Shown: positions 14,796 through 22,665 of the stretch, one piece after another
How positions within the stretch are numbered: position 1 is the first letter of the stretch
Layout: each line of letters starts with the position of its first letter
DNA from: an uncultured Ruminococcus sp.
Lineage (GTDB): Bacteria; Bacillota; Clostridia; Oscillospirales; Ruminococcaceae
Length of the DNA: 42,547 bases
Direction: 5' to 3'
NCBI GenBank assembly: GCA_900541495.1
Contig: UQKC01000015.1
Span: 1-42,547 of the forward strand
Notes under the pieces: model-generated
The model's database searches: none
What the model was told of the DNA's origin: nothing
The model's input: only the letters and a program-made list of their open reading frames with translations
Translations under genes and position numbers: made by a program

Positions 14796-16631
14796 ATGCA
14801 GTCATTTATTGATACCGTTGCGAAGGTCAACGGTGCTGTCAATGGTGTAGTCTGGGGAATACCGATGCTCGTGCTTATTATCGGAACGGGCATTTTTATG
14901 TCGGTAAGGACGGGATTTTTCCAGATAACAAGGATAAAAACTTGGGCGAATGAAACTTTTCTCGCCATTTTTAAGAAAAAATCGGTCACAAAAACAAACG
15001 AAAAGAAAGCGATCACGCAGTTTCAGGCGCTTTCGACCGCTCTTGCCGCGACTATCGGCACGGGTAACATTGCAGGCGTTGCAACGGCTGTTTGCATCGG
15101 CGGACCGGGTGCTGTTTTCTGGATGTGGCTCTCCGCTTTGTTCGGAATGATGACAAGCTTCTCTGAAAACGTTCTCGGCATCTACTTCCGCAAGAAAAAT
15201 GAACACGGCGAATGGTCGGGCGGTGCGATGTACTATCTTGAAGAGGGTCTGAAAGATAAAAAGGGACTTCGCCGCATTGCAAAGCCGCTGTCGGTGATGT
15301 TTGCTATATTCTGTGTTTTGGCTTCGTTCGGCATAGGAAATATGGCGCAGTCGAACTCGATATCGAGCGCGATGCAGTCCAATTTCAACATTCCTACGGT
15401 CGTAACGGGCGTTGTGCTTGCGATAATTGCGGCTCTCGTTGTGCTCGGCGGCATCAAGAGAATTGCAAAGGTAACGGAAAAGCTCGTGCCTTTTATGGCT
15501 ATATTCTACATAGTCGGCTGTCTTATCATTTTTGTAATGAACTTCCGCCACATTCCTTATGTTTTCTCGTCCATTTTCAAGAGCGCATTCAGCTTTTCCG
15601 CTGTTGCGGGCGGCGTTGGCGGCTACATTATTAAGCGCGCTGTCACAATGGGCTTCAAGAGAGGCGTTTTCTCGAACGAGGCAGGACTTGGCTCGTCGGT
15701 AATGGTAAACTGCGCTTCGGACGTAAAAGAACCCGTTATTCAGGGTATGTGGGGAATTTTCGAGGTATTCTTCGACACGATAATCGTTTGCACACTCACT
15801 GCATTTGTTATTCTTTCCAGCCCTGCAAACTCGGTATCGTTTGAAGAAGCACTCAGCAATGTTTCGACACAGCCGCAGTATTTCACGATAAATTACACTG
15901 ACGGCGGAACGAACCTCATCGACTCGGACATCAATCCGAAGTACATTGTTGCATCGGACGATGCGGCAGAAGGAACTTACACCGAATATTCCGCAAAGAC
16001 CGTTTACGGTCAGGAATTCTCCGTAAAAATCCTCAACAGTGACACTGCAAGCGGCGAGAACGACTTCACCTTTGCGAACGTTATGGAGCTTAAGGGAATT
16101 CAGGCGAAAGATGTAAACGGAAATCACCTTACCGATGAAAACGGCGACCCAATAATTGATTCGATAGAAATAAACGAGGTCAACGGTGTTCCGCTCGTAA
16201 CGTATGCATTCAGCCAGCGTCTTGGTTCTGTTTCGGGCAAGATACTTGCTGTCGCGATACTTCTTTTCGCATTCTCGACAACTCTCGGCTGGTCTTTCTA
16301 CGGCACAAAGGCTCTCGAATATTTGCTTGGCACAAAGGCAACTATCGTTTACAAAATAATCTTCGTTCTGTTTATAATAGTCGGCTGCACGATGAAGCTT
16401 GGACTTGCGTGGGATATTTCCGACACATTCAACGGACTTATGGCGCTCCCGAACCTTATCGGTGTGCTTTCGCTTTCGGGCATAGTAGTTGCGATAACGA
16501 AGAATTACATCCACCGCCGCATAAAGAAAGACGATATGAACGCGCTCCCGATGATATCTGCATATTCCGATATCCACGAGGAACAGCACGAAAAGCTTAA
16601 GGCGGAATACAGCAAGGAAAATAATTCGTAA
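14796..16631 (+). CDS. AGCS-family sodium:alanine/glycine symporter with inserted loop
   Basis: The 611-residue membrane protein imports alanine or glycine with sodium. AGCS signatures are present: FQALSTALAATIGTGNIAGVATA, GPGAVFWMWLSALFGM, SGGAMYYLEEGL and KRGVFSNEAGLGSS. About ten to eleven membrane helices are visible. Most family members have 450-500 residues. Here a hydrophilic segment of about 125 residues (roughly 345-470) is inserted between VCTLTAFVILSS and GKILAVAILLFAFSTTLGWSFYG, the last helices of the core. That segment is rich in Asp, Asn and Thr and should face outside. Its last codons (Asn-Asn-Ser-stop) are formed by the heptamer repeat. Confidence 0.92.
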   Translation: MQSFIDTVAKVNGAVNGVVWGIPMLVLIIGTGIFMSVRTGFFQITRIKTWANETFLAIFKKKSVTKTNEKKAITQFQALSTALAATIGTGNIAGVATAVCIGGPGAVFWMWLSALFGMMTSFSENVLGIYFRKKNEHGEWSGGAMYYLEEGLKDKKGLRRIAKPLSVMFAIFCVLASFGIGNMAQSNSISSAMQSNFNIPTVVTGVVLAIIAALVVLGGIKRIAKVTEKLVPFMAIFYIVGCLIIFVMNFRHIPYVFSSIFKSAFSFSAVAGGVGGYIIKRAVTMGFKRGVFSNEAGLGSSVMVNCASDVKEPVIQGMWGIFEVFFDTIIVCTLTAFVILSSPANSVSFEEALSNVSTQPQYFTINYTDGGTNLIDSDINPKYIVASDDAAEGTYTEYSAKTVYGQEFSVKILNSDTASGENDFTFANVMELKGIQAKDVNGNHLTDENGDPIIDSIEINEVNGVPLVTYAFSQRLGSVSGKILAVAILLFAFSTTLGWSFYGTKALEYLLGTKATIVYKIIFVLFIIVGCTMKLGLAWDISDTFNGLMALPNLIGVLSLSGIVVAITKNYIHRRIKKDDMNALPMISAYSDIHEEQHEKLKAEYSKENNS

Positions 16632-17026
16632 TTCGTAATTCGTAATGCGTAATTATTGTGTTACCCAAATTTACGGCGAGAATCGAATTTCCGTAGGGGC
16701 GGATTCCATATCCGCCCGTTTGATACACAGATTTATTGCGTAAAACATGTATTAAATGTAGGGGACGGGTCTCCCGTCCCGAATCGCGTCAGCGATTTTC
16801 GGCACAATTATTTACAAAGAAAATCCCCCTGTTTTCATCGGATAAACCTTTGAAAACAAGGGGATTCGTTTTTGTGAAGCACTTTGCGATGTGGGGCGGT
16901 CGAACGCCCCTACGAAATTTTGCTTGAAATTCAGGGGTTGCATCGGGCGGATATGGAATCCGCCCTTACGGAATTTGGCGTTTTGCAATTATTTTGCGGA
17001 ACACAAATAATTCCGAATTACGCATT
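16622..17026. repeat. Repeat island between the symporter gene and clpB
   Basis: The 390-bp gap has no gene. It is bounded by heptamer arrays: four units from 16622 and an inverted set ending near 17026. Four REP-like hairpins lie inside: GGGCGGAT..ATCCGCCC near 16698, GGGACGGG-TCT-CCCGTCCC near 16763, GGGGCG..CGCCCC near 16896, and GGGCGGAT..ATCCGCCC near 16953. A terminator stem lies at 16822. CGAATCGCG follows the second hairpin here and also occurs in the island after purB. Confidence 0.8.
16822..16866. terminator. Bidirectional terminator between the symporter gene and clpB
   Basis: AATCCCCCTGTTTTCA pairs with TGAAAACAAGGGGATT (one mismatch) around a 13-base loop. It is flanked by AAAGA on the left and CGTTTTTG on the right. 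Confidence 0.85.
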
Positions 17027-19615
17027 GATCGTAAGTTCATTGTCAACGCAGTCGATCTTGACCGTACTGTACGGTTCGATCTCGTCGGCGATGATCTTCT
17101 TTGCGAGCATTGTTTCGAGTGTACTCTGGATATATCTCTTAAGCGGTCTTGCGCCGTATACGGGGTCATAGCCGTTATCTGCGATATAGGTCTTTGCGGC
17201 GTCGGTAACGTCGAGTGTGATCTGCTTATCCTTTAAGCGGTTCTGGAGGCTCTTGAGCATAAGGTCGATGATCGGGAATATTTCCTTCTTGGTGAGCGGC
17301 TTATAGAACACGATCTCGTCAAGACGGTTGAGGAACTCGGGGCGGAAGTGGCTCTTAAGCAGGCTGCTTACGTTTGCTCTTGCTTCGTCCGAGATCTCGC
17401 CGTTCTCGTTGATGCCGTCGAGGATAAAGTCCGAACCGAGGTTCGAGGTAAGGATTATAATGGTATTCTTGAAGTCTACCGTTCTGCCCTGCGAGTCGGT
17501 AACACGGCCGTCGTCAAGGATCTGGAGCAGGATATTGAAGACATCGGGGTGAGCCTTTTCTACCTCATCGAAGAGGACTACGGAATAAGGCTTTCTGCGG
17601 ACTGCTTCGGTGAGCTGACCGCCCTCCTCATAGCCGACATATCCCGGAGGTGCGCCGATAAGACGGCTTACGCTGAACTTCTCCATATACTCGGTCATAT
17701 CGATACGGACGAGGTTGTTTTCATCGTCAAAGAGACACTGAGCAAGTGTTTTTGCAAGCTCTGTTTTACCAACGCCCGTAGGTCCCATGAACATAAACGA
17801 ACCGATAGGTCTGTTCGGATCCTGGATACCTGCTCTTGAACGGAGGATAGCTTCGCTGACCTTTTTAACTGCTTCGTCCTGACCGATAACACGGCGGTGA
17901 AGAATTTCTTCGAGGTGGAGGAGCTTTTCACGCTCGCCCTCCATAAGCTTTGAAACGGGTATTCCCGTCCAACGGGCAACGACTCTTGCAATTTCTTCAT
18001 CGGTAACTTTATCGTGAAGAAGCGTATCGGCCTTGTTCTTTTCGGCTGTTTCCTCGGCAGCTTCGAGCTGTTTTTTCAGTTCGGGTATTCTGCCGTAAGT
18101 GAGTTCTGCGGCTTTGTTGAGGTCGCCGTTTCTCTGTGCGGAAGCAAGCTCGCCGTTAGCGGCTTCGATCTGCTCACGGAGCGACTGGAGGTTCTTGATA
18201 TTCGCTTTTTCGTTTTCCCAACGTGCTTTCATCTCGTTGAATTCGGCGCGCATTTCGGAAAGCTCCTTGCGGATATTTTCAAGTTCTTCCTTGGAAAGCT
18301 TATCGTCCTCTTTTTTGAGGGCTGTTTCGGCGATTTCCTGCTGCATTATCTTACGGGCAAGGTCGTCCATTTCGGCAGGCATCGAATCCATTTCCGTTCT
18401 TATCAGGGCGCAGGCTTCATCGACGAGGTCGATAGCCTTATCGGGGAGGAATCTGTCGGTGATATAACGGTTGGAAAGCGTTGCGGCTGTGATAAGTGCG
18501 GAGTCCTGAATTTTTACGCCGTGGAAGACTTCGTAACGCTCTTTAAGACCTCTCAGGATAGAGATAGTGTCCTCAACTGTTGGCTCATCAGCCGTTACCG
18601 GCTGGAAACGACGTTCGAGTGCAGGGTCTTTTTCGATGTATTTACGGTACTCGTCAAGCGTTGTTGCGCCGATGCAGTGAAGTTCACCTCTTGCGAGCAT
18701 AGGCTTTAAGAGGTTGCCTGCGTCCATTGCGCCGTCGGTCTTGCCTGCGCCGACGATAGTGTGGAGCTCATCGATGAAGAGGATAATTTTGCCCTCGGAC
18801 TTCTTGACTTCGTTAAGAACGGCTTTCAGACGCTCCTCGAACTCACCTCTGAACTTTGCGCCCGAAATAAGGCTGCCCATATCGAGGGAGAAGATAGTTC
18901 TGTCACGAAGATTTACAGGAACATCTCCGCGGACGATACGCTGTGCAAGACCCTCAACGATAGCGGTCTTACCAACGCCCGGTTCACCGATGATAACAGG
19001 GTTGTTCTTGGTCTTACGGGAAAGGATACGGATAACGTTTCTTATCTCAGCATCTCTGCCGATAACAGGGTCAAGCTTGTTTCTCTTTGCGAGTTCAACG
19101 AGATCCTGACCGTATTTTTTCAGCACATCGTAGGTGTCCTCGGGGTTGTCGCTCTGAACACGCTGGTTTCCTCTTATCTTTGAGAGAGCATCGAGGAACT
19201 TGTCTTTATCGATGCCGAAAGCCTTGAAAATTTCTTTGATATTGCTGTTTGCAGTGTTGAAGAGCGCGAGTACGATATGCTCGACAGAAACGTAGTCATC
19301 GTGCATATTTTTTGCGATCTGTTCAGCCTGATTGAGGCAGCTGTCAACATCGGAAGAAACATAGACTGTGTTCATCTCTCTGCCGCTGCCCGTTACCTTT
19401 GGGAAAGCTGCGATCTTCTGCAGGAGTGCGTTCTTCACGCCCTCGCTGTCAGCACCCATTGAGTTCCAGAGCTGTGAGATAAGTCCGTTCTCCTGCTCGG
19501 TCAGAGCATAGAGAAGATGTTCCTGCTCAATGCGCTGGTTCTGATATTCGACAGCGGTGCTTTGAGCAGCATTGATAGCGTCAAGTGATTTTTTAGTGAA
19601 TTTGTTTGCGTCCAT
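17018..19615 (-). CDS. clpB: ClpB disaggregase
   Basis: The 865-residue AAA+ chaperone pulls apart protein aggregates together with DnaK. The N-domain covers about 1-145. The first AAA+ module has Walker A GEPGVGKT at 210-217 and Walker B ILFIDELH. A long coiled-coil M-domain (about 400-530, rich in Glu and Lys) is the ClpB hallmark. The second module has GPTGVGKTE near 607 and VVLFDEVEKAHPDV. There is no IGF/IGL ClpP-docking loop, as expected. GGAGG precedes the ATG. No CIRCE or CtsR heptads lie in the upstream region, but two short inverted repeats do. The final Asn-Ala-stop comes from the heptamer repeat. Confidence 0.96.
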   Translation of the reverse strand: MDANKFTKKSLDAINAAQSTAVEYQNQRIEQEHLLYALTEQENGLISQLWNSMGADSEGVKNALLQKIAAFPKVTGSGREMNTVYVSSDVDSCLNQAEQIAKNMHDDYVSVEHIVLALFNTANSNIKEIFKAFGIDKDKFLDALSKIRGNQRVQSDNPEDTYDVLKKYGQDLVELAKRNKLDPVIGRDAEIRNVIRILSRKTKNNPVIIGEPGVGKTAIVEGLAQRIVRGDVPVNLRDRTIFSLDMGSLISGAKFRGEFEERLKAVLNEVKKSEGKIILFIDELHTIVGAGKTDGAMDAGNLLKPMLARGELHCIGATTLDEYRKYIEKDPALERRFQPVTADEPTVEDTISILRGLKERYEVFHGVKIQDSALITAATLSNRYITDRFLPDKAIDLVDEACALIRTEMDSMPAEMDDLARKIMQQEIAETALKKEDDKLSKEELENIRKELSEMRAEFNEMKARWENEKANIKNLQSLREQIEAANGELASAQRNGDLNKAAELTYGRIPELKKQLEAAEETAEKNKADTLLHDKVTDEEIARVVARWTGIPVSKLMEGEREKLLHLEEILHRRVIGQDEAVKKVSEAILRSRAGIQDPNRPIGSFMFMGPTGVGKTELAKTLAQCLFDDENNLVRIDMTEYMEKFSVSRLIGAPPGYVGYEEGGQLTEAVRRKPYSVVLFDEVEKAHPDVFNILLQILDDGRVTDSQGRTVDFKNTIIILTSNLGSDFILDGINENGEISDEARANVSSLLKSHFRPEFLNRLDEIVFYKPLTKKEIFPIIDLMLKSLQNRLKDKQITLDVTDAAKTYIADNGYDPVYGARPLKRYIQSTLETMLAKKIIADEIEPYSTVKIDCVDNELTINA

Positions 19616-19685
19616 AAAAATCGGCCTCCTTTGATGTTATCAAAAACAATGGCGAATGCCATGGATTTTGTCGTTTAAATTGAAT

Positions 19686-19733
19686 TTTACACAATAAGTG
19701 TAAATTTTTCACAGTATTGTGCAGAACGCACAA
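19686..19733. promoter_or_regulatory. Two short inverted repeats upstream of clpB
   Basis: TTTACAC-AATAA-GTGTAAA (19686-19704) and TTGTGC-AGAAC-GCACAA (19717-19733) lie 70-120 bp upstream of the clpB start. They could be operator sites. No known heat-shock motif fits. The remaining stretch to 19937 shows nothing else I can name. Confidence 0.4.
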
Positions 19734-19937
19734 GCTCAGCTTCGTTTCGACATTTTATTTCGTATCGGCGTGGGATTGTGCATTTTTTACAATACTCTGT
19801 TAATATTATTGTAAAAATATTTGCTGTTTTGGCTTAAATTTATGTAAACGGGAAGAAAAATGTCCTTGTTTGGCGCATTTAACTTCCCCAATTGGCGTAA
19901 CCGGTCGGGTTTTGTCTTTTTATGCGATATAAAAAAC

Positions 19938-19966
19938 TTGAAATAAATTGTGAACAGATTTATAAT
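19938..19966 (+). promoter_or_regulatory. Promoter of the DUF6514-like gene
   Basis: TTGAAA, 17 bp, TATAAT, 46 bp before the ATG at 20012. Confidence 0.75.
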
Positions 19967-20011
19967 AAATTTTAAGAAGAGGTGTTATTGACTTTTGAAA
20001 GAGGGATAATA

Positions 20012-20278
20012 ATGAATACACTTAAAACCATTGCCACCGCACAGAACCGATTATGCTACAGCCTTACCGAAAGCATCCGTGAGGACGGAAGCATTTCTTA
20101 TGGGGTAAAGGCGGTGACGACATTATTCGGTACTTCCGAGGAAGCTGCTGTTGAGGATATTTCGTCTGACAGGCAAATCGTTGAGAAATTCGTGGACTTG
20201 CTCGCGGACAACCTTGTTCTGCCGTCCACTTTGACGGAAGTTGCGGAGGAATTCGTTGCGTCTTTTTTCACAGTTTGA
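20012..20278 (+). CDS. Small DUF6514-like protein
   Basis: The 88-residue cytosolic protein has no membrane segment and no catalytic motif. Its layout (beta-rich start YSLTESIREDGSISYGVKAVT, then DISSDRQIVEKFVDLLADNLVLPSTLTEVAEEFVAS) resembles the small DUF6514 family of Oscillospirales, known only as conserved. The ATG at 20012 follows AGAGGG at a short spacing; an in-frame TTG upstream is less likely. It has its own promoter and precedes smpB by 81 bp. Family assignment is from memory of the pattern. Confidence 0.65.
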   Translation: MNTLKTIATAQNRLCYSLTESIREDGSISYGVKAVTTLFGTSEEAAVEDISSDRQIVEKFVDLLADNLVLPSTLTEVAEEFVASFFTV

Positions 20279-20287
20279 CGAAAACGC

Positions 20288-20316
20288 TTGACAGAAGCTC
20301 ATCTTTGTGGTATAAT
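20288..20316 (+). promoter_or_regulatory. Promoter of smpB
   Basis: TTGACA, 17 bp, TATAAT with TGG before the -10. It probably also feeds ssrA, 15 bp after the smpB stop. Confidence 0.85.
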
Positions 20317-20359
20317 TTCTAATTACGAAATCATCTTGCTGTAAAAAGGGACAAACACT

Positions 20360-20824
20360 ATGGAAAAGGAAGCTTTTAAGACAATTGCCGAAAACCGAAA
20401 AGCTCGGCATGAATACTTTATCCTCGAAAGCTTTGAAGCGGGCATTGAGCTTGTCGGAACTGAGGTAAAATCTATCCGCAGCGGCGGTGTCAACCTCAAG
20501 GACAGCTGGTGCATCATCGAGGACGGCGAACTTTTCGTGAACGGTATGCACATTTCGCCCTACGACCACGGCAATGTTTTCAACAAAGACCCTTTGAGAG
20601 TCCGCAGGCTGCTCATGCACAAGAAGCAGATAATGCAGCTTCTCGGAAAGATCAAGCAGGACGGGCTTACGCTCATTCCGATCTCAATCTATTTCAAGGG
20701 TTCGCGCGTTAAAGTTCAGGTCGGACTTTGCAAAGGTAAAAAGCTTCACGATAAGCGTGATGATATGGCAGCGAGGGCTGCTAAACGTGATATTGAAAGA
20801 GCTGTCAAGACCCAGAACCGTTAA
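20360..20824 (+). CDS. smpB: SsrA-binding protein SmpB
   Basis: The 154-residue protein binds tmRNA and brings it to stalled ribosomes. The signatures are KTIAENRKARHEYFILESFEAGIELVGTEVKSIR and VNLKDSWCIIEDGELFVNGMHISPY. The basic C-terminal tail KGKKLHDKRDDMAARAAKRDIERAVK enters the decoding centre. AAAGGG precedes the ATG. It sits directly upstream of ssrA, so both parts of the rescue system are made together. Confidence 0.96.
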   Translation: MEKEAFKTIAENRKARHEYFILESFEAGIELVGTEVKSIRSGGVNLKDSWCIIEDGELFVNGMHISPYDHGNVFNKDPLRVRRLLMHKKQIMQLLGKIKQDGLTLIPISIYFKGSRVKVQVGLCKGKKLHDKRDDMAARAAKRDIERAVKTQNR

Positions 20825-20839
20825 GAAGTTCTGCACCAT

Positions 20840-21188
20840 GGGGATGTAAAGGTTTCGACGGGGACTTTGAATCACGATAAGCGGGTAGAGGAGCGCACTC
20901 TCTCAAAACGGCGCACGTTTTAAAATTAGACGACAACAATAATTTTGAATTAGCAGCTGCTTAATTGCTGCTCGTCTTGCCGTTGAGTACCACGGCTTCG
21001 GTTAAGGCGTCGACTAGTGGTGAACGCCGCAGGAAAGTGCCTGCGTTCTTGCGGTGTATTGCAGGCTACCGAGCATCATTGTGTGTTTGTTCACGATGAT
21101 GCGAGGGAACGTTAATAACAAACTACACCCGTAGAAAGTTGTGTGGATAGGTTTTCGGACACGGGTTCGATTCCCGTCATCTCCACCA
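20840..21188 (+). ncRNA. ssrA: Transfer-messenger RNA (tmRNA)
   Basis: The 5' end GGGGATGTAAAGGTTTCGACGG and the 3' end GGTTCGATTCCCGTCATCTCC-ACCA form the tRNA-like part; GGGGATG pairs with CATCTCC with one G-U. CCA is encoded. The tag reading frame ends GAC GAC AAC AAT AAT TTT GAA TTA GCA GCT GCT TAA (20929-20964), giving ..DDNNNFELAAA, which ends in the LAA-type degron read by ClpXP. The exact resume codon is not certain; GAC at 20929 follows TTAAAATTA. Total length is about 349 nt, in the normal range. Confidence 0.95.
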
Positions 21189-21210
21189 GAAGACCCACAT
21201 ATATGTGGTA

Positions 21211-21242
21211 AAGAGTCTATGTTTTTCATAGGCTCTTTTTCT
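21211..21242 (+). terminator. Terminator of ssrA
   Basis: AAGAGTCTATG pairs with CATAGGCTCTT around TTTTT and is followed by TTTCTTTTG. Confidence 0.87.
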
Positions 21243-21344
21243 TTTGTCTTCTTTGTGCCTATGTCCTTTATCCTTTTCTACGATTTATAGTATAACTGCG
21301 TATTGTGTATATTTTATGATAATATTGTGAATATAGAGTAAAAA

Positions 21345-21371
21345 TTAGCACTCTTTGAGCAGGAGTGCTAA
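21345..21371. promoter_or_regulatory. CIRCE operator (HrcA site) without a heat-shock gene
   Basis: TTAGCACTC, 9 bases, GAGTGCTAA is an exact CIRCE consensus, the binding site of the heat-shock repressor HrcA. Outer A/T pairs extend the stem (AAAA..TTTT). The nearest plus-strand gene starts 470 bp away and is not a chaperone gene. I see no convincing promoter overlapping it. It may be a relic of a lost groESL or similar promoter. Confidence 0.7.
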
Positions 21372-21465
21372 TTTTAATATTTCTATCGGGAAAACGGGTC
21401 AAAACAGGTTTGGATAGTCTTTTCTGCCGTCTGCAATAAGATCATATTCTTCGGAAGCAGGCAAT

Positions 21466-21660
21466 TCAATTTTGTAATGCAATGTTGTACTTCTCCTGAA
21501 GCCTTGCTCTTGCATCGGTTAAAGATACATCAGGTTTACCCGACATCATTCTCTGTTCGGCAATTTTTAAGGCGGATAAGTTCTTCGTGCTTTTCAAATG
21601 CCTCTATACTCATAACGACAACATTCCCTCGCCGTTTTTTGTAATAATTATTCTACAAGT
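21466..21660 (-). pseudogene. Phd/YefM-type antitoxin remnant
   Basis: On the minus strand, codons read IIITKNGEGNVVVMSIEAFEKHEELIRLK, typical of the Phd/YefM antitoxin N-terminal half. After a one-base shift in an A5 run (21564-21568) the frame continues KIAEQRMMSGKPDVSLTDARARLQEKY, the usual C-terminal half. Stops also break the frame upstream of IIITKNG. The codons after the antitoxin (HYKIELPASEEYDLIADG) may be the first part of a toxin but end quickly. No intact toxin is present. Confidence 0.65.
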
Positions 21661-21844
21661 ATATATCAGAATTAAACTGTGATATCAATAGCGAATTGAG
21701 ATTATTCCTCCTCAAAATCTAAGTTAGGATTCTTGACTTTTTTGAAAAAATGTGATAATATATTCAATACTTACTATGACGATATACTTTATATGCATTA
21801 AAATAAAAGAGCAAAAAGTTATTATGAACTAAGGGGATAAGTTT

Positions 21845-22600
21845 ATGCTTGATCAGTTTTCAAGAACCGAGCTTTTGTTCGGAAAAGAAGCAATGGATAA
21901 GCTGAAAGGCAGCAGAGTTGCTGTTTTCGGCATCGGCGGCGTAGGCGGATACGCTGTTGAGGCGCTCGCACGAAGCGGTGTAGGGACGCTTGACCTTATT
22001 GACGATGACAAGATATGCATCACCAATCTGAACAGACAGATCTTCGCCACACGAAGCACTGTCGGGAAATACAAGGTCGATGTTGCCGAAGCGAGGGTAC
22101 ACGACATTTGCCCAAATATAAAGGTAAACACATACAAATGCTTTTATATGCCCGACACGGCAGATGATTTCGATTTCTCGGAATATGATTACATAATCGA
22201 TGCGATAGATACTGTAACAGGAAAGCTTGAGATAATAAAACGCGCAAAGGCTCTGAATGTTCCCGTGATATCCTCAATGGGCGCAGGAAACAAGCTCGCC
22301 CCGACCGCTTTCCGTGTTGCGGATATTTATCAGACAAAGGTTTGTCCTCTGGCAAAGGTAATGAGGTATGAACTCAGAAAGCTTGGGATAAAAAGCCTTA
22401 AAGTGGTCTATTCCGAAGAAAAGCCGATACGTCCTATCGAAGATATGGAGATATCCTGCCGCAATCACTGCGTATGTCCTCCGGGAACTGTAAGAAAATG
22501 CACCGTGCGCCGAGATATCCCCGGTTCAAACGCTTTTGTCCCGTCGGTGGTGGGACTCATTATTGCAGGAGAAGTTATAAAAGACCTTGCGAAGAACTGA
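21845..22600 (+). CDS. tcdA: tRNA threonylcarbamoyladenosine dehydratase (TcdA, ThiF family)
   Basis: The 251-residue E1-like enzyme adenylates and cyclises t6A at position 37 of ANN-reading tRNAs to ct6A. The Rossmann motif VAVFGIGGVGGYAVEALARSGVG binds ATP. DDDKICITNLNRQIFA and DAIDTVTGKLEII are typical. The C-terminus has SCRNHCVCPPG and the family-typical GSNAFVPSVVGLIIAGEVIKDL. The domain order fits TcdA/CsdL rather than ThiF or MoeB partners, as no sulfur-carrier gene is near. AAGGGG precedes the ATG. Confidence 0.92.
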   Translation: MLDQFSRTELLFGKEAMDKLKGSRVAVFGIGGVGGYAVEALARSGVGTLDLIDDDKICITNLNRQIFATRSTVGKYKVDVAEARVHDICPNIKVNTYKCFYMPDTADDFDFSEYDYIIDAIDTVTGKLEIIKRAKALNVPVISSMGAGNKLAPTAFRVADIYQTKVCPLAKVMRYELRKLGIKSLKVVYSEEKPIRPIEDMEISCRNHCVCPPGTVRKCTVRRDIPGSNAFVPSVVGLIIAGEVIKDLAKN

Positions 22601-22609
22601 TACAGACAA

Positions 22610-22642
22610 AACAGACCATACGGAGTACCCGTATGGTCTGTT
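22610..22642. terminator. Bidirectional terminator between tcdA and the CPBP gene
   Basis: AACAGACCATACGG pairs perfectly (14 bp) with its complement at 22629-22642. It lies between two convergent genes. Confidence 0.85.
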
Positions 22643-22665
22643 GCTTTATTACAAAATTGCAAATA

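Noticed and set aside
14802..16589. A 595-codon open frame antisense to the symporter gene
   Set aside because: The opposite strand encodes clear AGCS motifs. The antisense product is rich in Arg, His and Cys and resembles no family.
20012..20278. A toxin or antitoxin before smpB
   Set aside because: It shows no toxin or antitoxin motif and stands alone; the DUF6514-like pattern fits better.
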